NCBI GenBank assembly: GCA_016215305.1
Contig: JACRKI010000044.1
Span: forward strand, 1 to 7,739
Length of the DNA stretch: 7,739 nt
Direction: 5' to 3'
From: Candidatus Woesearchaeota archaeon
GTDB lineage: Archaea > Nanobdellota > Nanobdellia > Woesearchaeales > DSVV01
Below the pieces are notes generated by a model that worked only from the letters and a program-made list of their open reading frames with translations, was not told where the DNA came from and did no database searches. This document shows positions 1 through 4,620 of this stretch, piece after piece (positions within the stretch are counted from its first letter, which is position 1; the number at the start of each line of letters is the position of its first letter). A program made the position numbers and the translations under genes.

Positions 1-76
1 CAGAAAGTGCAAGAATAATAAGAGAAAAGGTAAGAAATAGCAAAAACAATATTCCTCGTTGTTTCATATGTATCAT
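1..76 (-). CDS. N-terminal fragment of a secreted or membrane protein (partial)
   Basis: Read leftward from position 76, this frame has 25 codons without a stop and runs off the window edge. It begins MIHMKQRG and continues into a strongly hydrophobic stretch (ILFLLFLTF...LIILALS), which is a typical signal peptide or first membrane segment with a positively charged n-region. A TATA-like element at 111-120 (CATATAAATA on the minus strand) and a weak AAAGGG just upstream of the ATG at 76 support that start. An in-frame ATG at 67 is the alternative. The mature protein lies outside the window, so its function cannot be named. It diverges from the gene at 239. Confidence 0.6.
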   Translation of the reverse strand, partial: MIHMKQRGILFLLFLTFSLIILALS

Positions 77-110
77 TGAACCCTTTTGTGTATTTTTTCT
101 GCTCTGAAAG

Positions 111-120
111 TATTTATATG
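111..120 (-). promoter_or_regulatory. TATA box for the leftward gene
   Basis: CATATAAATA on the minus strand matches the archaeal TATA consensus. It predicts a transcript start about 10-15 nt before the ATG at 76. Confidence 0.45.
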
Positions 121-130
121 TTTCTAAAAC

Positions 131-183
131 CAAATAGCAAAAAAGTTCTTTTCTGTTTTTCGCGGGAACTTTTTTGCTATTTG
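131..183. repeat. Perfect 18-bp palindrome between divergent genes
   Basis: The arms 131-148 and 166-183 are exact reverse complements (CAAATAGCAAAAAAGTTC and its complement), separated by 17 nt. The palindrome lies just upstream of the leftward gene's TATA box and about 55 bp before the rightward start at 239. It could be an operator, a terminator-like hairpin or a small mobile-element relic. The 12-mer AAATAGCAAAAA in its left arm also occurs at 35-46 inside the leftward gene. The pairing is seen directly; the role is unknown. Confidence 0.75.
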
Positions 184-198
184 ATAATAGTGCAAAAG

Positions 199-238
199 AT
201 TTTAATAGTCAATATATAAAAATAGTGCAGGTGGGGTT
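199..238 (+). promoter_or_regulatory. Promoter region and Shine-Dalgarno of the 285-aa gene
   Basis: AT-rich TATA-like stretches lie at 199-207 (ATTTTAATA) and 211-220 (AATATATAAA). The second is rather close to the start codon for a TATA box, so the first is more likely the functional one. A strong archaeal Shine-Dalgarno motif GGTG at 230-233 sits 5 nt before the ATG at 239 and fixes that start. Confidence 0.5.
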
Positions 239-1096
239 ATGGGATTATTTGATGCGTTCAAAAAAAAGAAAGCGGTGACAAAAGAGTTAGAAATACCTCC
301 TATTCCAGATCAAGAAATGGGAATGGAGCAGGCGCCAATGCCGCCGCGAGAGTCAGGGATGGAGCAATTTTCTCCACAACAGCAGATGCAAGCGCCAATG
401 CCAGAACAAAATCCAATGCCGGATTTTCCACTTCCAAGACAAAATGCGCCATTTCCGTCGAGTAATCCTTCTTTTGAGTTAGCGCCAGAGTCCGCAATGC
501 CTGGACAGCAAATACAGCAGCCATTTGGGATGCCGCAGTATGATGATGTGCCAATGCCAGAGCAGGGTGAAATGAGTGGACAAGGGATGCAACCACAAAT
601 GCAGCAGCAAGTGCCGCCGCAGCCAAAAATGGGAAGTCCTGTTCCCACATTTCGATTTTATCAGGAAGCGCCAGAGGATCATCATGAAGAGATGCGTCAA
701 GAAATGCATGAAAATATGCATGAGACACATAATGCAGAAGTCCCATTTGATATTTCGCAGGAATTATTGTCTATGCCAGAAATGCTCAAACAGCATGAAA
801 CGCATGAAGAAAAATCTGCTCCGACATTTTCCTCATTTGAAAAAATAGAAAGAAAACCAGCTACAATGGAGCAGCATCCGCATTTTGGAAAAAAATTTAT
901 TACAGTAAGTGTACTGTGTGATGTTGGAGAGCAGCTCGTCAATATGGCAGAAGATCTTGGTCTTGCAAAAGATACTGCGTTTCGACTGGCAGATTTGAAT
1001 GAGCAGGAAATAGAGATGATGGCAAAGTGGCAAACCTTGCAGCATAATATGGAGTTGCGGCTTGCAGAGATGGATAAAATAATGTTCAAAGCATAA
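239..1096 (+). CDS. Unrecognised Met/Pro/Gln-rich protein with C-terminal helical domain
   Basis: I do not recognise this 285-residue protein. It opens with MGLFDAFKKKK, followed by a low-complexity region (about residues 20-135) rich in Met, Pro and Gln with repeated PMPEQ/APMP units. Residues 145-190 are rich in His, Glu and Met (HHEEM, EMHENMHETH) and could bind metal, although nothing shows that directly. A compact C-terminal domain spans about 218-285, with a beta-like FITVSVL followed by a long amphipathic helical stretch containing AKDT and WQT. This domain aligns with the whole 75-aa protein encoded at 1217-1444. There is no signal peptide or membrane segment, so it is probably cytoplasmic. 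The start is set by GGTG 5 nt upstream. The disordered N-terminus plus folded C-terminus suggests a scaffold or adaptor, which is inference only. Confidence 0.8.
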   Translation: MGLFDAFKKKKAVTKELEIPPIPDQEMGMEQAPMPPRESGMEQFSPQQQMQAPMPEQNPMPDFPLPRQNAPFPSSNPSFELAPESAMPGQQIQQPFGMPQYDDVPMPEQGEMSGQGMQPQMQQQVPPQPKMGSPVPTFRFYQEAPEDHHEEMRQEMHENMHETHNAEVPFDISQELLSMPEMLKQHETHEEKSAPTFSSFEKIERKPATMEQHPHFGKKFITVSVLCDVGEQLVNMAEDLGLAKDTAFRLADLNEQEIEMMAKWQTLQHNMELRLAEMDKIMFKA

Positions 1097-1100
1097 AATC

Positions 1101-1143
1101 AAAATCCTACATTCGCATACTTCGTGTGCTCATGATGGATTTT
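1101..1143 (-). repeat. Hairpin repeat family 1, copy 1 (inverted)
   Basis: The ends AAAATCC (1101-1107) and GGATTTT (1137-1143) pair. On the minus strand this copy contains TCATGAG (1135-1129) and CGAATGT (1115-1109), the two blocks shared with the copies at 1174 and 2443. The apical stem is 1115-1120 with 1124-1129, around a TTC loop. The element starts 4 nt after the stop of the 285-aa gene and faces copy 2 as an inverted pair 30 bp apart. Confidence 0.75.
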
Positions 1144-1148
1144 AAATA
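1141..1148 (+). promoter_or_regulatory. Possible TATA box for the 75-aa gene
   Basis: TTTAAATA would place a transcript start near 1168-1172, next to the Shine-Dalgarno motif. It overlaps the right end of hairpin copy 1. Co-transcription from the upstream gene is equally possible. Confidence 0.3.
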
Positions 1149-1166
1149 AAAAGGATAAACTAAAGT

Positions 1167-1173
1167 GAGGTGG
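1167..1173 (+). promoter_or_regulatory. Shine-Dalgarno split from its start codon by a hairpin
   Basis: GAGGTGG is the best ribosome-binding motif upstream of the ATG at 1217, but it ends at 1173, directly against hairpin copy 2 (1174-1213). If the hairpin is skipped, GGTG (1169-1172) stands 4 nt from the ATG. The other two GGTG-led genes here (239 and 7224) have a 5-nt spacing. Confidence 0.6.
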
Positions 1174-1213
1174 AAAAATCCTTCATGAGCAGAAGGCGAA
1201 TGTAAGGATTTTT
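1174..1213 (+). repeat. Hairpin repeat family 1, copy 2
   Basis: A perfect 10-bp terminal stem forms between AAAAATCCTT (1174-1183) and AAGGATTTTT (1204-1213). Inside it, CAT (1184-1186) pairs with ATG (1200-1202), leaving T1203 bulged. A tandem G/A internal loop follows (1187-1188 opposite 1198-1199), capped by a short GC/GC apical stem. Conserved blocks are TCATGAG at 1183-1189 and CGAATGT at 1197-1203. It ends 3 nt before the ATG at 1217. Confidence 0.8.
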
Positions 1214-1216
1214 AAT

Positions 1217-1444
1217 ATGGCGCAAAAACCAGTCTATGTCAAACTCGATGAATACAAAAATATTTTGACGCTTGTGGATACGTTGAAAGCGCAAGTGCAG
1301 GCGGCAAAAGAAACACTCGACGATATTCGAAAACTAAAGCAGGAAGAAGACGTGGAGCTTGAAATCTGGCAGACAGTGATTCAGGAAATTGAAAACAGGA
1401 TGAATTTCATTGATTCGACAATAACAGAACCAGAAAATATGTGA
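1217..1444 (+). CDS. Small unrecognised helical protein related to the upstream gene's C-terminus
   Basis: This 75-residue protein has a short beta-like start (KPVYVKL) followed by an acidic/basic helical hairpin or coiled coil to the end. It has no signal peptide, membrane segment or cysteine. Its residues 30-66 align without gaps to residues 243-279 of the 285-aa protein upstream, with 11 identities including AK[ED]T, WQT and a matching E..R....D pattern. It is therefore probably a stand-alone version of that domain. The next gene follows at once (stop at 1444, next ATG at 1465), so the two are very likely co-transcribed. Its Shine-Dalgarno motif is separated from the start by hairpin copy 2. 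The function is unknown; partnering or self-assembly through the coiled coil is inference. Confidence 0.8.
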   Translation: MAQKPVYVKLDEYKNILTLVDTLKAQVQAAKETLDDIRKLKQEEDVELEIWQTVIQEIENRMNFIDSTITEPENM

Positions 1445-1464
1445 TCAGTAAAAGAGGAAAAAAC

Positions 1465-1830
1465 ATGGGTTCAAAACAAAAAGCTCGCATGAGCGCAGCG
1501 AATGATGAGCTTTTTTTCATAAATATTCCAGAACCAGTGGATGTGAGAAAAACTGTTTTGGAAACCTCGCAGCAGATAGTGGAAGCGATGAAGAGTTATG
1601 AGAAATACAAGCGGATAAAGATGGAGAAATTAAAAAAAATTGACGCGTTAAAGTCTGTGACTGCGCAGATAAAAGAGAATGCGGGGAAGTTGCGTGCGTG
1701 TTTGCCGACGGTGAAGGGGTTGCCGGAGAAGATGCGTCAGGAGCAAATGCCGCATGTGCGTGAGATTGAACTTGAGCAATTGAATTCTGAGATCAAGCGT
1801 TTGGAAGAAGAATTGAAGTTGGTGAAGTAA
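1465..1830 (+). CDS. Unrecognised coiled-coil protein
   Basis: The protein has 121 residues from the ATG at 1465, which has AGAGG upstream. An upstream in-frame GTG at 1441 overlaps the previous stop codon but lacks a ribosome-binding site, so I prefer 1465. After a polar N-terminus there is a beta-like patch (ELFFINIPEP, about residues 15-24). Two long charged helical segments follow, about 28-75 (VETSQQI...KKIDALK type) and about 97-121 (ELEQLNSEIKRLEEELKL), joined by a Pro/Gly linker. There is no signal peptide or membrane segment. The beta-strand-then-helical-hairpin plan resembles the two preceding proteins, although I see no convincing sequence identity. It closes the three-gene cluster and is followed by a T6 run. 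Confidence 0.75.
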   Translation: MGSKQKARMSAANDELFFINIPEPVDVRKTVLETSQQIVEAMKSYEKYKRIKMEKLKKIDALKSVTAQIKENAGKLRACLPTVKGLPEKMRQEQMPHVREIELEQLNSEIKRLEEELKLVK

Positions 1831-1838
1831 TTTTTTCT
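1829..1838 (+). terminator. T-rich termination signal after the three-gene cluster
   Basis: The stop codon at 1828-1830 runs straight into TTTTTTCTCT, an oligo-T run of the kind archaeal RNA polymerase terminates on. Confidence 0.4.
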
Positions 1839-1860
1839 CTATAGTTTGTTATGAATAAAA

Positions 1861-2013
1861 AAAATTACACGAACTAGCAACGCAACACGAGCACCGAGAA
1901 AAGCTTAGGTATCTTGACATCATTATTATTTTTTAATGAAATATTTCTAAAATAAACAATCGAAAGAAATAATTATTGGCCTTGCCAAGGCTTTTGTCGG
2001 TTCGTGTAATTTT
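1861..2013. repeat. 153-bp intergenic element with 14-bp perfect inverted ends
   Basis: AAAATTACACGAAC (1861-1874) and GTTCGTGTAATTTT (2000-2013) are exact reverse complements. Just inside, 1894-1904 (CCGAGAAAAGC) can pair with 1990-2000 (GCTTTTGTCGG) over 10 bp with one mismatch. A small GCCTT/AAGGC hairpin lies at 1979-1991 and competes with that pairing. No ORF of note is present. It could be a structured RNA gene or a short non-autonomous transposable element. I found no clear target-site duplication and no match to an RNA family I know. Confidence 0.5.
1873..1930 (+). repeat. Dispersed repeat family 2, copy A
   Basis: Two blocks, ACTAGCA.C.CAACAC (from 1873) and GTATCTT followed by a T/A-rich TTATTATT (from 1909), recur at the same 36-nt spacing in the tail copy at 7606-7663. 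The 20 or so bases between the blocks are not conserved. Both copies lie in gene-free DNA downstream of a gene cluster. Confidence 0.5.
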
Positions 2014-2049
2014 GAAAGAAACGAAACGGAATGAAGTTTTTCAAAATTA
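2007..2049. repeat. 11-bp inverted repeat upstream of tRNA-Leu
   Basis: TAATTTTGAAA (2007-2017) and TTTCAAAATTA (2039-2049) are perfect reverse complements around a 21-nt spacer. The left arm overlaps the end of the 153-bp element, so the two pairings are mutually exclusive. Confidence 0.5.
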
Positions 2050-2057
2050 TGCATAAT

Positions 2058-2066
2058 CTTTTTATA
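2058..2066 (+). promoter_or_regulatory. TATA box for tRNA-Leu
   Basis: CTTTTTATA centred near 2063 predicts transcription starting close to 2088-2090, about 10 nt before the mature tRNA 5' end. Confidence 0.5.
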
Positions 2067-2097
2067 GTGCCATAGAATTCAGATAAGTAACTATAAT

Positions 2098-2181
2098 GCG
2101 GGTGTGCCGGAGTGGTCAAACGGGATAGCCTCAAGAGCTATTGGCTTAGTGCCTACGCAGGTTCGAGCCCTGTCACCCGCA
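2098..2181 (+). tRNA. tRNA-Leu (CAA anticodon)
   Basis: This is an 84-nt class II cloverleaf. The acceptor GCGGGTG (2098-2104) pairs with CACCCGC (2174-2180), with discriminator A at 2181. The D-stem is CCG/CGG with loop GAGTGGTCAAA. The anticodon stem ATAGC/GCTAT encloses CTCAAGA, giving anticodon CAA at 2132-2134, which reads the Leu codon UUG. A 15-nt long variable arm (GGC/GCC) and a T-arm GCAGG-TTCGAGC-CCTGT complete it. The long variable arm, the A73 discriminator and the anticodon all fit leucine. There is no intron and CCA is not encoded. T-rich DNA follows at once. Confidence 0.96.
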
Positions 2182-2192
2182 TTTTTATTTTT
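2182..2192 (+). terminator. T-rich terminator after tRNA-Leu
   Basis: TTTTTATTTTT immediately follows the discriminator base, as expected for intrinsic oligo-T termination in archaea. Confidence 0.5.
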
Positions 2193-2200
2193 AACAAATT

Positions 2201-2208
2201 ATTTATAC
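2201..2208 (+). promoter_or_regulatory. TATA box for the ACT-like gene
   Basis: ATTTATAC is centred about 26 bp before the ATG at 2230, so the mRNA is predicted to start at or very near the start codon (leaderless). This supports a start at 2230 instead of an upstream one inside the tRNA. Confidence 0.45.
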
Positions 2209-2229
2209 TTACTTTCTCTCAGATTTTTC

Positions 2230-2457
2230 ATGTCAGCGATTAAAAATTTAGACATTATTCTGAAATTAATGAAACCAGATCTTGTCAAAGGAGAATTTGT
2301 TTTTTGCACAATATCCGAAGAACAATTTTCAAAACTAAACATAATGCTGCTTTTCATATTCCATGAAAAAAAAGAACAAGCAATGAAAGCATTGAAAGAG
2401 ATTTCTCACCAAACTCTTATAAACGCCCCACACTTTTTCTCTAAAAATCCGTCATGA
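2230..2457 (+). CDS. Short ACT-domain-like protein, probably internally deleted
   Basis: The protein has 75 residues. Residues 4-34 (LDIILKLMKPDLVKGEFVFCTISEE region) resemble the N-terminus of small two-ACT proteins (PF10000/PF13840 type), whose hallmark is MxPxLxxGxYVFCT. Those proteins are normally about 125-135 residues. Here residues 43-61 (FIFHEKKEQAMKALKEIS) look more like their C-terminal end (FVP..KAEEALKALxxLS). About 50-60 central residues, including the second ACT core, would then be missing. The frame is open, so this may be a decayed remnant or a minimal ACT protein. The last codons run into hairpin copy 3, whose TCATGAG supplies the TGA stop. ACT domains usually bind amino acids or other small ligands. 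A longer in-frame start at 2104 is rejected because it lies inside the tRNA. Confidence 0.55.
   Translation: MSAIKNLDIILKLMKPDLVKGEFVFCTISEEQFSKLNIMLLFIFHEKKEQAMKALKEISHQTLINAPHFFSKNPS
2417..2423 (+). promoter_or_regulatory. TATA box for RNase J
   Basis: TTATAAA centred at 2420 predicts a transcript start near 2443-2447, which coincides with the first bases of hairpin copy 3. The element lies inside the end of the ACT-like gene. Confidence 0.5.
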
Positions 2458-2488
2458 GTGCATGTAGTGCACGAATGTTCGGATTTTT
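2443..2488 (+). repeat. Hairpin repeat family 1, copy 3 (5' leader of RNase J)
   Basis: AAAAATCCG (2443-2451) pairs with CGGATTTTT (2480-2488). CAT (2453-2455) pairs with ATG (2475-2477), followed by a tandem G/A internal loop (2456-2457 opposite 2473-2474). A 5-bp apical stem GTGCA/TGCAC (2458-2462 with 2468-2472) closes a TGTAG loop. The blocks TCATGAG (2452-2458) and CGAATGT (2472-2478) match copies 1 and 2. It ends 7 nt before the RNase J ATG. Confidence 0.8.
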
Positions 2489-2495
2489 TATTAAC

Positions 2496-3806
2496 ATGAT
2501 CAAAATCCACACTCTTGGCGGCTATGACGAAGTCGGCAGAAACATGACTGCGGTCGAAGTCGAAGATGAAATCATCATTCTCGATATGGGGCTGCATTTA
2601 GATTCCTACATAAAAATCCAAGATTCAAATCAGATACAACACGTAACAAAAGAAACCCTGCTGAAATCAGGAGCAATTCCAGACGACAATAATCTCGACA
2701 AAAGCAAAGTCGTTGCAATCATTCCAAGCCATGCGCATTTGGATCATTTCGGCGCAATTCCGTATATGGAAGCAGCGTATGACGCGCCAATTCTTTCAAC
2801 TCCGTTTGCAAAAGAAGTACTCACAAAGATAGCAAATGACCAGAATATAAAACTCAAAAATAAAATAAAAACATTGGAAGAAAACAAACAATACAAAACA
2901 AAACACACGACAATAGAATTAATCAGTGTCACGCATTCAGTGATTGAAACAGTGATTGTTGCGATCACCACAAAACAAGGAACAATCATTTATGCGAATG
3001 ATTTCAAAATTGACGTAACACCGACATTCGGCAGCAAAACAGACATGGAGCAATTAAAAAAATTCAATATAATCGCACTCATCTGCGACTGTATCAAAGC
3101 AGACCTCGATGAAGAAACACCGTCTGAATCAGTCGCAAAAAATATGTTGGAGGAGCTTTTTGAAACACAGGATTTTGCAAATAAAGCGATTATTATCTCC
3201 ACATTCTCATCACACATTGCAAGATTGCAGTCCATTCTTCATTGCGCAAAAAAGATTGGCAGAAAAACATTGTTTGTGGGAAGATCTCTTGCAAAATATG
3301 TTGAAGCAGCAGCGTGCGCAGAAGACATAAACTTTTTTGCAGATGTGGAAATGTTAAAATATGGCGACCAAATTAAAAAAAGCTTAAAACATATTGCAGA
3401 GAAGAGAACAGAATATGTGATTGTGGCAACAGGGCATCAGGGGGAGCCGAATGCAGTTTTGACAAAATTGGCAGCGAACAAACTGCCGTTCAAATTATTC
3501 CCGAATGATGTGGTGATTTTTTCATCAACAGTGATTCCCAATGAAGAAAATATAAAGAATCGTTCGCAGTTGGAAGAACAGCTTGAGCAAAAAGGAATTA
3601 CTGTTTTTAAGGATATCCATGTTTCAGGTCATGCAGCGAGAAAAGATTTGAAAGCGTTTATTTCCATTTTAAAACCAAAGCATATCATCCCTGCGCATGG
3701 ACCAAGGGCAATGCAGAAAAATCTTATCAGCATTGGAAAAGAACTTGGATATAGTGATGAATTTCTGCATTATTCAGAGAATGGAACTGTGCATGAAATA
3801 ATATAA
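2496..3806 (+). CDS. RNase J-type metallo-beta-lactamase/beta-CASP ribonuclease
   Basis: This 436-residue protein is an archaeal RNase J, a zinc-dependent exoribonuclease that degrades RNA 5' to 3' in the cytoplasm. The N-terminus HTLGGYDEVGRNM and ILDMGLHLD (D30) are typical. The metal motif is SHAHLDH (residues 78-84), with H147 (VTHS) and D169 (ANDFKID) completing the lactamase site. The beta-CASP part has D198 (ICDC), TPSE, TFSSHIARLQ (236-245), GRSL (262-265), TGHQGEP (312-318), VSGHA with H379, and PAHG with H401. All catalytic positions appear present. The length fits archaeal RNase J, which lacks the bacterial C-terminal extension. I start at 2496 because family homology begins at MIKIHTLGG; a longer in-frame start at 2454 would lie within hairpin copy 3. 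The Shine-Dalgarno is weak or absent. Confidence 0.93.
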   Translation: MIKIHTLGGYDEVGRNMTAVEVEDEIIILDMGLHLDSYIKIQDSNQIQHVTKETLLKSGAIPDDNNLDKSKVVAIIPSHAHLDHFGAIPYMEAAYDAPILSTPFAKEVLTKIANDQNIKLKNKIKTLEENKQYKTKHTTIELISVTHSVIETVIVAITTKQGTIIYANDFKIDVTPTFGSKTDMEQLKKFNIIALICDCIKADLDEETPSESVAKNMLEELFETQDFANKAIIISTFSSHIARLQSILHCAKKIGRKTLFVGRSLAKYVEAAACAEDINFFADVEMLKYGDQIKKSLKHIAEKRTEYVIVATGHQGEPNAVLTKLAANKLPFKLFPNDVVIFSSTVIPNEENIKNRSQLEEQLEQKGITVFKDIHVSGHAARKDLKAFISILKPKHIIPAHGPRAMQKNLISIGKELGYSDEFLHYSENGTVHEII

Positions 3807-3830
3807 CCAATTCTAACCTGAAACAACAAT

Positions 3831-3840
3831 CTTTATAAAC
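3831..3840 (+). promoter_or_regulatory. TATA box for PCNA
   Basis: CTTTATAAAC is a near-ideal archaeal TATA box. It predicts a start near 3860, giving a 14-20 nt leader before the PCNA start. Confidence 0.6.
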
Positions 3841-3873
3841 AATTCTCCATTCACTTTTTTCAGGAATTGAGGA

Positions 3874-4620
3874 ATGACAATGAAACTCACGCTTGCGGAA
3901 CCAAAATATCTCAAAGAAAGTATTTCTATTATCAGTGAATTAGTGACAGAAGCAAAATTCAAGATTACAAAAACAGGGATTGAGCTTGTTGCAATGGATC
4001 CTGCAAATGTGGCAATGGTCATTTTCAAATTGCTCGCAAGCAGTTTTGTCGAGTATGAAGTCGAAAGTGAAGTAAGACTTTCACTCAATCTCAATAATCT
4101 CAAACAGGTATTGAGACGGGCAAAGCCAAATGATATGATTACTTTGGAAGTGGAAGACAACAAACTCAATGTCACATTAAAGAGCAAAACAAAAAGAACA
4201 TTTTCTTTGCCAATCATTGAAATGGATGAACGGGAACAAAAAATTCCAGATCTTTCATTCCCTATGACTATTACCACAAACTCTGATCAGTTAGTGGAAG
4301 CGATTGAGGACGTTGATATTATTGGAGAAAGTGTTTCTTTTATTGGAGAGCGCGACAAGTTTATTATTTCTGCAGAAGGCGATATGTCCAAAGCGCATAT
4401 TGAGATTCCTGCAGATGAAACAACCACAATTGTTGCGAAAGCAGATAAAGTCAAGGCAAAATATTCAGTGGAATATTTGAAAAAAATGATGGCAGCAGGA
4501 AAGCTTGTTCCAATAGTTGCCATCCAGTTCAACAAAGATTATCCATTAAAATTAGAATATAAAACAGTGGATCGTTTGATGCTGAGTTTTATTCTTGCGC
4601 CGCGTGTAGAAAATGAATAA
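3874..4620 (+). CDS. pcn: PCNA DNA polymerase sliding clamp
   Basis: This 248-residue protein has the length and features of archaeal PCNA, the ring that tethers replicative polymerase and other repair factors to DNA. Recognisable segments are the helix after the first strand (KYLKESISIISELVTEAKFKI region), the AMDPANVAMV loop (residues 45-54) and the NLNNLKQVLRRAKPND DNA-facing segment. The Asp-rich interdomain connector, KYSVEYLKKM, and the C-terminal FILAPRVENE also fit; LAPRVE is the classic family ending. The ring is expected to be a trimer. Two ATGs, at 3874 and 3880, are possible. AGGA at 3862-3865 suits the first and GAGG at 3869-3872 the second. I keep 3874 because it gives the usual N-terminal length. 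Its stop overlaps the start of the next gene by 8 nt. Confidence 0.96.
   Translation: MTMKLTLAEPKYLKESISIISELVTEAKFKITKTGIELVAMDPANVAMVIFKLLASSFVEYEVESEVRLSLNLNNLKQVLRRAKPNDMITLEVEDNKLNVTLKSKTKRTFSLPIIEMDEREQKIPDLSFPMTITTNSDQLVEAIEDVDIIGESVSFIGERDKFIISAEGDMSKAHIEIPADETTTIVAKADKVKAKYSVEYLKKMMAAGKLVPIVAIQFNKDYPLKLEYKTVDRLMLSFILAPRVENE

Noticed and set aside
300..1102. Long open frames on the minus strand (and a second plus frame) across the first gene
   Set aside because: They are shadows of a Met/Pro/Gln-rich coding sequence: odd Cys/Ile or Leu/Ala-rich products, no ribosome-binding sites, no family resemblance.
1101..1213. A CRISPR array from the facing repeats
   Set aside because: Only two imperfect copies in opposite orientation, with no regular spacers and no cas genes.
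1174..1213. A kink-turn or box C/D motif in the hairpin, because of the tandem G/A pairs
   Set aside because: There is no three-nucleotide bulge next to the G/A pairs and no box C (RUGAUGA), so it is only an internal loop.
1861..2013. A confirmed transposon insertion
   Set aside because: The inverted ends fit, but I found no target-site duplication in the flanks and no transposase, so it stays a candidate only.
2098..2181. tRNA-Ser instead of tRNA-Leu, because of the long variable arm
   Set aside because: The loop CTCAAGA gives anticodon CAA (Leu UUG) and the discriminator is A, as in leucine tRNAs.
2104..2229. In-frame upstream extension of the ACT-like gene, starting GTG at 2104
   Set aside because: It would translate most of tRNA-Leu. 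The TATA box at 2201-2208 and the family-like N-terminus support the ATG at 2230.
2454..2495. Longer RNase J start giving 14 extra residues
   Set aside because: It starts inside hairpin copy 3, and the extra residues do not belong to the RNase J family, whose homology begins at the ATG at 2496.
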